Below, piece by piece: positions 20,401-27,384 of a stretch of DNA of 64,000 bases. The notes under the pieces are model-generated. The model did no database searches. It saw only the letters and a program-made list of their open reading frames with translations, and was not told the DNA's origin. The DNA comes from Sphingomonas horti (lineage in GTDB: Bacteria > Pseudomonadota > Alphaproteobacteria > Sphingomonadales > Sphingomonadaceae). Location: NCBI RefSeq assembly GCF_009753715.1, contig NZ_WQMS01000013.1, positions 1 to 64,000 on the forward strand, read 5' to 3'. The position numbers were made by a program, and so were the translations under genes. Numbering within the stretch: the first letter of the stretch is position 1; every line of letters starts with the position of its first letter.

Positions 20401-20829
20401 CTTCTCGTCGAGGTCGGAGGCGGCGATCAGCTGCTTCAGCAGGCGGAGCTGGTCGTCGGTGTCGAGGATCGTGAAGTTCGATTGCAGGCCGACCAGCTCG
20501 GCGTGGCGGCGGAGCATCTTCGCCGCGATCGAGTGGAAGGTGCCGAGCCAGGGCATGCCCTCGACCGCGTCGCCGACCATGCGGCCGATCCGCTCCCGCA
20601 TCTCGCGCGCCGCCTTGTTGGTGAAGGTGACGGCGAGGATCTCCGACGGCCAGGCGCGGCGGGTGTAGATCAGGTGGGCGAGCCGCGCGGTCAGCGCCGC
20701 CGTCTTGCCGGTGCCGGCACCGGCCAGGACCAGCACCGGTCCCTCGGTCGTCAGCACGGCCTCGCGCTGCGGCGGGTTCAGGCCCTTCAGATAGGGCGGT
20801 TCGTTCGGGTCGGCGATCGGGTGAGTCAC
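17476..20829 (-). CDS. uvrD: UvrD/PcrA-type DNA helicase with internal intein
   Basis: An SF1A 3'-5' DNA helicase precursor of 1117 residues; without the intein it is 758, the normal UvrD/PcrA length. Helicase motifs in order: Walker A AGAGTGKT (36-43), [17 protein letters not shown], motif II [10 protein letters not shown], motif III split as GDDDQ / SIYSWRGA, motif IV [28 protein letters not shown], and motif VI [9 protein letters not shown]. The intein (residues 262-620, bases 18970-20046) sits exactly within motif III, so activity requires splicing. I chose the GTG at 20829 because the upstream alternative (TTG 20865) would overlap the EamA gene. Function: unwinding in nucleotide excision and mismatch repair. 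Confidence 0.93.
   Translation of the reverse strand: [1117 protein letters not shown]
18970..20046 (-). mobile_element. In-frame intein in UvrD/PcrA motif III
   Basis: A 359-residue intein. It begins with Cys right after GDDDQ and ends ...GIVTHN before Ser of SIYSWRGA, giving the standard chemistry C1 / His-Asn / Ser+1. Splicing blocks are visible: block A [14 protein letters not shown], block B STPEHSHF (TxxH), block F [17 protein letters not shown], and block G IVTHN. About 200 residues separate blocks B and F. They hold no LAGLIDADG dodecapeptide, but include [15 protein letters not shown], later Arg residues and [14 protein letters not shown], an order resembling a GIY-YIG-like fold. 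So it may carry a divergent or degenerate homing-endonuclease domain. The reading frame is intact throughout. Confidence 0.9.
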
Positions 20830-20839
20830 CCGTGAACAG

Positions 20840-21742
20840 CTAGGGAACGGCGGCCCTTGGCACAAGGCGGCGGAAGGGGCGGCCGTCGATGGCGGCTAGG
20901 CCGAGGGCGATCAGGGCCATGCCGGCGTAGTGGCGCGGCGCCAGCGCTTCGCCGAGAACGAGGGCGCCGAGCAGGATCGCGGTGACGGGGATCAGGAAGG
21001 TGACCAGCAGCGCGTTGGTGGCGCCGGCGCTGGCGAGCAGGCGGAAATAGAGCCAATAGGCGAAGCTGGTGCAGATCAGCGCGAAGCCGGCGATCGCGGC
21101 CCAGGTGGCGGCACCGGGCGCGGCGATCGTCCAGGGCCGTTCGAGCAAGAGGCTGAACGGCAGCAGCAAGAGGCTGGCGCCGATCAGTTGGCCGGTCGCG
21201 ACGGTCAGCGGCGGGATACCGAGCGGGCGGAAGCGGCGGGCATAGACGGCGGCGAAGGCGTAGCTGAGCGTCGCGGCCAGGCACATCAGGATCGCGATCG
21301 CTTCGCCGCCCAGATGCGCGCCGGTGCCGATCATCACGGCGACGCCGCCGAAGCCGAGCAGCACGCCGACGATCTTCGCCGGTGTCGCGCGCTCGTCGCG
21401 GGTGAAGATGTGCGCGACCAATACGCCCCAGAGCGGCGTCGTCGCGTTCAGGATCGAGGCGAGGCCGCTCGCGATCCGAAGCTGCGCGAAGGCGTAGAGG
21501 ACGAAGGGCAGGGCATTGTTGAGCAGGCCGAGGATCACGAGCATGCCCCAGATGCGCGCGCTGGTCGGCAGGCTTTCGCCGCGCAGATAGAGGAAGGCGA
21601 TCAGCGGGATCGCGCCAAGCGACACGCGCAGCAGCATGATCGTGATCGGCGGCAGCTCCTTCAGCGCGACCGCGAGGAAGAAGAAGGAGCCGCCCCACAG
21701 CACCGAGAGGACCAGCAATGTGGTCCAGTCGCGCCCGCTCAT
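20840..21742 (-). CDS. EamA/DMT-family transporter
   Basis: A 300-residue permease with ten predicted helices in two EamA repeats (first from LLVLSVLWGGSFFFLAVAL, second from WAAIAGFALICTSFAYWLYF). DMT proteins export amino acids, nucleobases or drugs; this one has no distinguishing motif. The ATG at 21742 was chosen (MSGRDWTTLL) because the family begins directly before helix 1; the ATG at 21757 is an in-frame alternative. The uvrD start follows its stop by 10 bp. Confidence 0.85.
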   Translation of the reverse strand: MSGRDWTTLLVLSVLWGGSFFFLAVALKELPPITIMLLRVSLGAIPLIAFLYLRGESLPTSARIWGMLVILGLLNNALPFVLYAFAQLRIASGLASILNATTPLWGVLVAHIFTRDERATPAKIVGVLLGFGGVAVMIGTGAHLGGEAIAILMCLAATLSYAFAAVYARRFRPLGIPPLTVATGQLIGASLLLLPFSLLLERPWTIAAPGAATWAAIAGFALICTSFAYWLYFRLLASAGATNALLVTFLIPVTAILLGALVLGEALAPRHYAGMALIALGLAAIDGRPFRRLVPRAAVP

Positions 21743-21807
21743 GCTATCATTCCGCATGGCTAACGTCTGGCACGTGCGTGGGGCCTGCGCCATCCCGGCG
21801 CTTGCGG

Positions 21808-22329
21808 TCAAAGCTTGCGGAGAAGGGTGAGCTTGGCCTTGCCGTGCGTGCGGACGGCGTCGGCTTCGAAGCCGGGGACCTCGACATCCTCGTTGAGCGC
21901 GGTTTCGATGCTGACCCAGGCGCCTGCCTCAAGCGTCAGCCGCGGCAGGACTTTCCGGCCGAGGCCGGAGCCGTAGGGCGGGTCCATGAAGACGATGTCG
22001 AACGGCCCGCCCGCAAAGCCTTCGGCGGCCTGGGCGCGGATATCGGTGCCTTCTGCGCCGAGCTTCGCGATATTGGCTTTGAGCGCGGCGACGGCCTCAC
22101 GGTCGCGTTCGACGAAGACGCAGCTGCGGGCGCCGCGGGACAGCGCTTCAAGGCCGAGCGCGCCAGTGCCGGCGAAGATGTCGGCGACGCGCAGCTCCTC
22201 GAAACTGCCGATGCGGGAGGTCAGCATCGAGAACAGGGCCTCGCGGGTGCGGTCGGCGGTGGGGCGGGTCGCCGCGCCGGGCGGTGCCACGAGCGTGCGC
22301 CCGCGCCAGCGGCCGGCGATGATCCTCAT
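21808..22329 (-). CDS. rsmD: 16S rRNA (guanine(966)-N2)-methyltransferase
   Basis: A 173-residue SAM-dependent methyltransferase. The N-terminal MRIIAGRWRGR and RPTADRTREALF are RsmD signatures. SAM motif I is DIFAGTGALGLEAL, and the catalytic DPPY appears in FMDPPYGSG. It methylates G966 of 16S rRNA in the small-subunit head. Its ATG overlaps the upstream pseudouridine synthase stop (ATGA), pairing two RNA-modification enzymes. Confidence 0.95.
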   Translation of the reverse strand: MRIIAGRWRGRTLVAPPGAATRPTADRTREALFSMLTSRIGSFEELRVADIFAGTGALGLEALSRGARSCVFVERDREAVAALKANIAKLGAEGTDIRAQAAEGFAGGPFDIVFMDPPYGSGLGRKVLPRLTLEAGAWVSIETALNEDVEVPGFEADAVRTHGKAKLTLLRKL

Positions 22330-23258
22330 TTCGGCTCCTTCCCTCGCCGCCGCCGAGGGGAGGGGGACCCCTTGCCGTCAGGCGAGCGTTGGAGGGGCCC
22401 GGAGCGAAGCGGAGGGCTAGGTTGTCCTCCCCCGGCTCGAGGCCGGGGTGCGGCCCCTCCACCACGACGCTTCGCGTCGCGGTCCCCCTCCCCGAGCTGA
22501 GCTCGGGGAGGAGCTGATTTCAGGGTGTTTCGGAAGACGACCAGGTCGTGCTGGCGGACTTCGTCGACGGCGCCGGCGGGAAGGTCGGCAAGGGCGAAGG
22601 GGCCGTAGGAAGTGCGGATCAGGCGGGAGACGCGCAGGCCGAGATGCTCCAGCACGCGGCGCACCTCGCGGTTCTTGCCCTCGGCGAGGGTGAGCTCGAT
22701 CCAGACATTGGCGCCGGTGCGGCGCTCGAGATTGGCGTCGATCGAACCGTAGCGGACGCCGTCGATCTCGACGCCGTGGATCAGCTCCTCCAGCTGCGCC
22801 TGGGTGACATTGCCATAGGCGCGCGCGCGGTAGGTGCGGGGGACGCCGGTGCGCGGCAGCTCCAGCGCGCGTTTCAGCTCGCCGTCGGTGGTGAGCAGAA
22901 GCAGCCCTTCAGTGTTGAGGTCGAGCCGGCCGACGGGCATCAGCCGCGGCAGGCCCTTGGGCAGCCGATCGTAGATGGTCGGGCGGCCTTTCGGGTCGCG
23001 CTCGGTCGTCAGCAGCCCAGCCGGCTTGTGGTAGCGGAACAGGCGCGCGGGCGCCGGCGGCTTCACCGGCCTGCCGTCGACGGTGACGCCGTGGAGGGAT
23101 TCGACCAGGGTCGCCGGCGTCTCGACCACGGTGCCGTCGATCGCGATTCGCCGCTCCGCGATCATCCGCTCGATTTCGCGGCGCGAGGCGACCCCGGCGC
23201 GCGCCAGCAGCTTGGCGATCCGTTGCGCTTCCCGTGACTTAGCTTGCGGCGCGGGCAC
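22326..23258 (-). CDS. rluB: RsuA/RluB-family pseudouridine synthase with repeat-derived tail
   Basis: A 310-residue enzyme that isomerises uridine in rRNA. The S4 RNA-binding domain is at the N-terminus (AQRIAKLLARAGVASRREIE), followed by the catalytic motif GRLDLNTEGLLLLTTDGEL, where the first Asp is the nucleophile. RluB (23S rRNA position 2605) is the best guess; RsuA/RluE/RluF are possible. I start at the GTG at 23258 because GGGAG lies about 7 bp upstream. The last about 60 residues (after RNTLKS) are Gly/Pro/Arg-rich and encoded by a palindromic repeat (22340-22514), so this tail is not part of the enzyme family. Confidence 0.9.
   Translation of the reverse strand: MPAPQAKSREAQRIAKLLARAGVASRREIERMIAERRIAIDGTVVETPATLVESLHGVTVDGRPVKPPAPARLFRYHKPAGLLTTERDPKGRPTIYDRLPKGLPRLMPVGRLDLNTEGLLLLTTDGELKRALELPRTGVPRTYRARAYGNVTQAQLEELIHGVEIDGVRYGSIDANLERRTGANVWIELTLAEGKNREVRRVLEHLGLRVSRLIRTSYGPFALADLPAGAVDEVRQHDLVVFRNTLKSAPPRAQLGEGDRDAKRRGGGAAPRPRAGGGQPSPPLRSGPLQRSPDGKGSPSPRRRRGKEPK
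22340..22514. repeat. Palindromic intergenic-type repeat inside the rluB 3' end
   Basis: About 175 bp made of nested inverted segments (GGGGAGGGGGACC..., GGTCCCCCTCCCC..., and CCCCGAGCTGAGCTCGGGG). The same building blocks, in the same order, recur at 23823-23985. Here the element is within the reading frame of rluB and supplies its last about 60 codons. Confidence 0.7.
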
Positions 23259-23381
23259 TTCGTCGCTCCCAAAATCTTTTTGCTGGCAAGCCACAAAAAC
23301 CGTGCGGCATGCGTTATGTTCATCAGCCGGTAAGGGGCGCGAACAGGGCGCGTTCCATGGCGGAGGAAAAGCAGGGCGGCA

Positions 23382-23822
23382 ATGGTGTTCGGTAAGCGGG
23401 CCAGGAAGATCCAGCGTATCCTGATCGTCGAGGACGAGCCGCTGATCGCATTCGATACCGAGCATGTGCTGATCGAAGGCGGCTATCAGGTGGTCGGCAC
23501 CGTCGACAGCGTCGAAGCGGCGCTGGAGGTGATCGGGTCGAAGAAGATCGACCTGGCGCTGGTCGACCTGGGGCTGACCGACGGCGGCAACGGCGTCGAG
23601 GTCGCGGCGGCAGCGCGGCGGGCCGGCCTTCAGGTGCTGTTCGTCACCGGGCGCTGCCCGAAAGGCGGCGAGTCGCTCGGCATCGGCTGCCTGGAAAAGC
23701 CGTTCACGCCCAGGGACCTGCGTGGCGCGATCGAGGCGATCGAGACCCTGCTCGCGCGCGGCAGCGTGAAGAAGGCGCCGCCCGGCCTGCACCTCTACGC
23801 GGACAGCGTGCCGGCGGCTTGA
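23382..23822 (+). CDS. Single-domain response regulator (receiver only)
   Basis: A 146-residue CheY-like receiver with no output domain. Acid pocket E17-D18 (LIVEDEP), phospho-acceptor D62 (ALVDLGL), switch Thr89 (FVTG) and Lys106 (LEKPF) are all present, so it should be phosphorylated. No kinase gene is adjacent. The residue region LIAFDTEHVL resembles receivers paired with HWE-type histidine kinases, but the partner is unknown. It is divergent from rluB across a 123-bp gap and is followed by the palindromic repeat. Confidence 0.88.
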   Translation: MVFGKRARKIQRILIVEDEPLIAFDTEHVLIEGGYQVVGTVDSVEAALEVIGSKKIDLALVDLGLTDGGNGVEVAAAARRAGLQVLFVTGRCPKGGESLGIGCLEKPFTPRDLRGAIEAIETLLARGSVKKAPPGLHLYADSVPAA

Positions 23823-23985
23823 AAATCCTCCCCTCAGCTTTGCTGAGGGGAGGGGGACCGCCGGCGGAGCCGGTGGTGGAGGGGCCGACCGCGAAGCGGG
23901 CGGAAGCAACCCTCCGCTCCGCTCCGGCCCCTCCACCGCGCTTCGCGCGGTCCCCCTCCCCGAGCGAGCTCGGGGAGGACCTTAT
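23823..23985. repeat. Palindromic intergenic repeat, second copy
   Basis: About 163 bp between the receiver gene and the convergent Rieske oxygenase gene. Outer arms CCTCCCC / GGGGAGG, inner arms GGGGGACCGC / GCGGTCCCCC and GGAGGGGCC / GGCCCCTCC. It shares its modules with 22340-22514. It could act as a bidirectional terminator, but there is no T-run. Confidence 0.75.
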
Positions 23986-25112
23986 CAAAGCCGCATTTCG
24001 ACCTGGTCGTGGAAGGCGCGGATGCCGGTTTCGAGGGTGCCCAGCGTCAGGTGGTCGACGGCGCCGCTCGACAGGCCCTGCTGGCCGAGCGCGGCGGCGC
24101 GGAAATCCTCGCTACCGAACACGCCCTGATCGAGCAGCTGCCAGCTGCGCTGCCAGTGGGAGAGGGCCTTTTCGGTCTTCGGCGCCTCGGGAATCAGCAT
24201 GAAATCCTCGACCAGGCTGCGGTCGACCGCCTGCGGCATCAGCACCATCAGGTTCACGTAATCGGGGCTGACGATCAGGATGCCGCCGGGGAAGAGCTGA
24301 TAGGCATAGGTGACGGCGGAGCGAAGCGCGGCCCAGTCGCTGCGATCGAGCCCGGCGATCGCCGCGGCGCGGCCGACCGCGGATCGCTGGTGCGGGCCGA
24401 CCCGGTCGCCGGCGGTCACGCCGTCCTGGAACATCGGGCCGATCGTTTCGGCATGCAGCCGCTGGACATGGTAGCTTTCGGAAAAAGCATCGACGATCAG
24501 CTTCCAATTCGCCGCCACCTGGTGGGTGTTGCGCGCGAATAGATGCTGGCCGGCCAGGCCGAACGCGTCGAAATCGTGTGACAGGGCCTCGGCGGCCGCG
24601 AAATCCGCCTGCTCGTCGAACGCGAACCAGATCAAGCCGCCCGCCTCAAGGCTCGGCAGCTCCTTCAGGCCATGCGTGCTCTTGTCGAGGCCGGGAAAGG
24701 TCTCGGCGCGCGGCAGGCCGGAGAGGCGGCCATCGAGCGCGTAGGACCAGGCGTGATAGGGGCAGACGAGCCGCGGCGCACACACCGCCTCGCTCCCTTC
24801 GACCAGCCTTGTGCCGCGATGCCGGCAGACGTTCAGGAACACATGCGCCTTGCCGGCCTTGTCGCGGGTGACGAGCAGCGGCTTGCCGAAGCCGTCGTGC
24901 GGCACCGCCATGTTCGGCCCGGGCAGCAGCGCGGACGGCGCGATCACGTTGGGCATCGCGGCGAACAGCGCCGCCCATTCGCGATCGTGGCGCGCCGGGT
25001 CGGTATAGACGGACGCGGGGACGGTGGTGATGCCGTCGCCGCGCTTGATCGAACCATCGGCGAGAGTCTCGGCGAGCGCGAGCTGGCCGGGCGTGGGCGT
25101 GAGCGCGTTCAT
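23985..25112 (-). CDS. Rieske-type aromatic ring-hydroxylating oxygenase, alpha subunit
   Basis: A 375-residue oxygenase subunit. The Rieske [2Fe-2S] ligands are in NVCRHRGTR and CPYHAWSY (Cys-X-His ... Cys-X2-His), at about residues 93-120. The catalytic domain carries a plausible mononuclear-iron site in the region around [10 protein letters not shown]. Reductase or ferredoxin partners are not in the window. Substrate is unknown. The start follows the pncB stop by 31 bp on the same strand, so it may be third in the SIR2-pncB transcript. Confidence 0.85.
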   Translation of the reverse strand: MNALTPTPGQLALAETLADGSIKRGDGITTVPASVYTDPARHDREWAALFAAMPNVIAPSALLPGPNMAVPHDGFGKPLLVTRDKAGKAHVFLNVCRHRGTRLVEGSEAVCAPRLVCPYHAWSYALDGRLSGLPRAETFPGLDKSTHGLKELPSLEAGGLIWFAFDEQADFAAAEALSHDFDAFGLAGQHLFARNTHQVAANWKLIVDAFSESYHVQRLHAETIGPMFQDGVTAGDRVGPHQRSAVGRAAAIAGLDRSDWAALRSAVTYAYQLFPGGILIVSPDYVNLMVLMPQAVDRSLVEDFMLIPEAPKTEKALSHWQRSWQLLDQGVFGSEDFRAAALGQQGLSSGAVDHLTLGTLETGIRAFHDQVEMRL

Positions 25113-25143
25113 GGCGCAACTGTGCGCCGAGTCGCGCGGCTGC

Positions 25144-26385
25144 TCAATAGCGCAGCGAGCGTTCGATCATCCCCTCGCTGCCGAACACGCGAAGATAGCG
25201 GGCGACCTCCGCCGGCGGGCCGAGCGCCTTGGCCGGATTGTCGGAGAGCTTGACGGCGGGGCGGCCGTTCGCCGCGGTCACCTTGCAGACCAGCGAGAGC
25301 GGCATCAGCCGGGGATCGGCGCTGCCCGTGTCGTTGGTGAGGTCGGTGCCCCAGCCGAAGCTGGTGCGCACGCGCGCGGCGAAATGGCCGTGGAGTCGCT
25401 CGATAGCGTCCACGTCCAGAGCGTCGGCGAAGATCAGCCGCTTGCCCGCCGGGTCGACGCCATGGCGGCGCCACCAGGCGATGATCTCCTCGCCCGCTTC
25501 GACCGGCGGCGCGGAATCGGGACGAAAGCCCGTCCAGTCCGCGACCCAGGCAGGCGCATCGCGCAGGAAGGCGCGGGTGCCGAACGTATCCGGCAACGCG
25601 ACCAGCAGGCGGCCGCCATAAAGCTGGTCCCATTCCTCCAGCACGAGATAGGGCGAGCGGGCGAGCGCGTCGTCGTCCGGGGCAAGCGCGGCGAGCGTCA
25701 TCGGCAGCTCATGGCCGTTGGTGCCGATTGGCTCCAGGCCGTGGCGCATCGCGAATAGGGCGTTGCTGGTGCCGACCAGACGGCTGCCGAGCGCGTCACG
25801 GAGCGTCAGGATGCAGTCCTCCTGCCAGTCTCGGCCGTGGCGGCGGCGGGTGCCGAAATCCGACAGCATCAGGTCCGGGATGGCCGCCAGCCGCGAAGCT
25901 TTCGCGCGTAGCCGCTCGCGCGCGCCGGCGTAGAGGGAGCGGGCGTCCACACCCCGGAGCGCGGCGCGGCTGCGCAGCTCGTTCACGATCGCCAGCGCGG
26001 CAATCTCCCACAACGTGGTTTCCGCCCATGGGCCATCGAAGCGGAGATCGACCTGGCAGTCGCGGACGGCGAGTTCATAGGCGGGCAGGCGCAACCTTTC
26101 GGCCCAGTCGAGAAAGCCGGGCTCCAGGATCGGGCACATGTCGTCGAAGCAGAGCCGGCCGAGCCAGGCCCGCTCGGCGGGGGCAAGGGGGAGAGTGCGG
26201 ACATGATCGAGCTGCTCGCGGAGTTCGCCGATATCGATCTGCTCGGCGAGGCGGACCGAGCGGGTGCGGTTGATCAGCGCCCATTCGGTGCGCACGTCCG
26301 GGTGCAGCCGCCGGATCAGCTGCAGCATCAGCCATTTGTAGAAGTCCGTGTCGAGCAATGTCTCGACGATCGGCCGGCCGCTCAC
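25144..26385 (-). CDS. pncB: Nicotinate phosphoribosyltransferase
   Basis: A 413-residue enzyme that converts nicotinate and PRPP into nicotinate mononucleotide, the entry step of NAD salvage. Landmarks are LLDTDFYKW at the N-terminus, [15 protein letters not shown] in the middle, and [22 protein letters not shown]; the family auto-phosphorylated His lies in this last region. Close to the end there are [10 protein letters not shown] and [19 protein letters not shown]. The start is a GTG that overlaps the stop of the SIR2 gene as GTGA, so its translation is coupled to that gene. A longer reading frame exists but runs back through the SIR2 gene. Confidence 0.95.
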   Translation of the reverse strand: MSGRPIVETLLDTDFYKWLMLQLIRRLHPDVRTEWALINRTRSVRLAEQIDIGELREQLDHVRTLPLAPAERAWLGRLCFDDMCPILEPGFLDWAERLRLPAYELAVRDCQVDLRFDGPWAETTLWEIAALAIVNELRSRAALRGVDARSLYAGARERLRAKASRLAAIPDLMLSDFGTRRRHGRDWQEDCILTLRDALGSRLVGTSNALFAMRHGLEPIGTNGHELPMTLAALAPDDDALARSPYLVLEEWDQLYGGRLLVALPDTFGTRAFLRDAPAWVADWTGFRPDSAPPVEAGEEIIAWWRRHGVDPAGKRLIFADALDVDAIERLHGHFAARVRTSFGWGTDLTNDTGSADPRLMPLSLVCKVTAANGRPAVKLSDNPAKALGPPAEVARYLRVFGSEGMIERSLRY

Positions 26386-27209
26386 GAGTCCACATCGCCG
26401 GCAAGCTGGTCGAGGAACCTGACCAGCGCCCGTTCCGGATCCCGCTCCTTGCCGCCGCTGAGCACGGTGATCCCCCATTGGCCGAGCACCGCGTCGCGCA
26501 CCGGATCGGGGCGCGCGGCGAAGACGAAGGACGGCGGGCGATCCTTGATCCGGCCGGTATGGGCCCAGGTGCGCCACAATTTGTGCAGCAGCAGCCGGAT
26601 GTTCAGGTCCGACATCGAATAGCCGATGAACAGGATGGTGCGGCCGAGCGCGTCGGCGCGAAACTTAACGTCCAGAGGCGAATCGAAGTTCAGGCGGTCG
26701 AAATAGTCGGTCTCGGCCAGCACCAGCGACGCGTCGGATTCGAAGTCGCCGTGGAATTTGACGATCTGCGGGCAGCCGTCGCCGGCGCGGGCGAGGTCGC
26801 GGGCGTTGACGATCTTCACGTAGCGGCGGCCGGCAAGCTGATAGGCGACCTCCAGATTGTTGTCGTAATTGGTCGTGTAGAGGATCGGAAAGTCGAGGCG
26901 GACGATCAGCTCGTCCAGCTTCGACCTGGCGACTTTCGCTTCGGAGACGCTCCAGCTGCGGTCCATCCAGCTCCTGAGCGCGCCGATGCTGCCCTGCTGC
27001 AGCCGGTAATATTCGGCGAGCATCTGGTAATCGGCGTCGCTGTCCTGCTCGGTGAGGCCGAGATCCGCGCGCATATGCTCGATCAGCTGCGACCAGGAGG
27101 GCAGGCCGACCGCCATCGACAGGCCGGCGCCGGCGAACAGCACGCAGCGGCGCGCCCGCACCGTCTCAACCAGCGCGGAATAGCCGTCGCCGATGTGCAG
27201 TTCTTCCAT
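26382..27209 (-). CDS. SIR2-family protein (SIR2_2 type)
   Basis: A 275-residue SIR2-like NAD-binding protein. Conserved positions: AGAGLS (26-31), TTNYD (112-116, with catalytic-type Asn114), KFHGD (151-155, with His153) and GYSMSD (196-201). There is no zinc-binding Cys quartet, so it is closer to SIR2_2 proteins seen in NAD-depleting defence systems than to classic deacetylases. No second domain or obvious sensor is fused. Its stop overlaps the pncB start by 4 bp, and an EcfG-type promoter ends about 10 bp before the ATG, giving an almost leaderless transcript. The activity (NADase, deacylase or ADP-ribosyl handling) is undetermined. Confidence 0.88.
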   Translation of the reverse strand: MEELHIGDGYSALVETVRARRCVLFAGAGLSMAVGLPSWSQLIEHMRADLGLTEQDSDADYQMLAEYYRLQQGSIGALRSWMDRSWSVSEAKVARSKLDELIVRLDFPILYTTNYDNNLEVAYQLAGRRYVKIVNARDLARAGDGCPQIVKFHGDFESDASLVLAETDYFDRLNFDSPLDVKFRADALGRTILFIGYSMSDLNIRLLLHKLWRTWAHTGRIKDRPPSFVFAARPDPVRDAVLGQWGITVLSGGKERDPERALVRFLDQLAGDVDS

Positions 27210-27219
27210 GGCCGTAACA

Positions 27220-27244
27220 AACGGCGCGGGCGGGCGTGCGTTCC
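27220..27244 (-). promoter_or_regulatory. EcfG-type stress promoter of the SIR2-pncB operon
   Basis: Minus strand GGAAC-N16-CGTTT, an exact match to the alphaproteobacterial general-stress sigma (EcfG) consensus. The -35 is at 27240-27244 and CGTT at 27220-27223. The predicted start of transcription falls a few bases before the ATG at 27209. Confidence 0.65.
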
Positions 27245-27252
27245 GCGGCCGG

Positions 27253-27281
27253 TTGCGGGACGGCGCCCGCTCGGCTAGGCG
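27253..27281 (+). promoter_or_regulatory. Possible promoter of tRNA-Leu
   Basis: TTGCGG-N17-TAGGCG, with the -10 box ending 13 bp before the mature tRNA 5' end. The -10 is weak, as is common in this genome. Confidence 0.35.
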
Positions 27282-27294
27282 GTCGCGACCGCGC

Positions 27295-27379
27295 GCGGGC
27301 GTGGCGAAATTGGTAGACGCACGGCACTCAAAATGCCGCGGCTTCGGTCATGTCGGTTCGAGTCCGACCGCCCGCACCA
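27295..27379 (+). tRNA. tRNA-Leu (anticodon CAA)
   Basis: An 85-nt cloverleaf with a long variable arm, typical of tRNA-Leu. Acceptor stem GCGGGCG / CGCCCGC with discriminator A. Anticodon stem CGGCA / TGCCG encloses the loop CTCAAAA, so the anticodon is CAA (reads UUG). T-loop GGTTCGAGTCC is canonical. The CCA end is encoded (27377-27379). The convergent antiporter gene stops 6 bp beyond. Confidence 0.97.
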
Positions 27380-27384
27380 CCCCT

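Noticed and set aside
20830-20865. Upstream TTG start for uvrD at 20865
   Set aside because: It would overlap the end of the EamA gene and add a Cys/Pro-rich leader; the GTG at 20829 gives the expected N-terminus.
22340-23985. Possible CRISPR-like array from the repeated palindromes
   Set aside because: The two copies are large, differ internally and have no regular spacers or adjacent cas genes.
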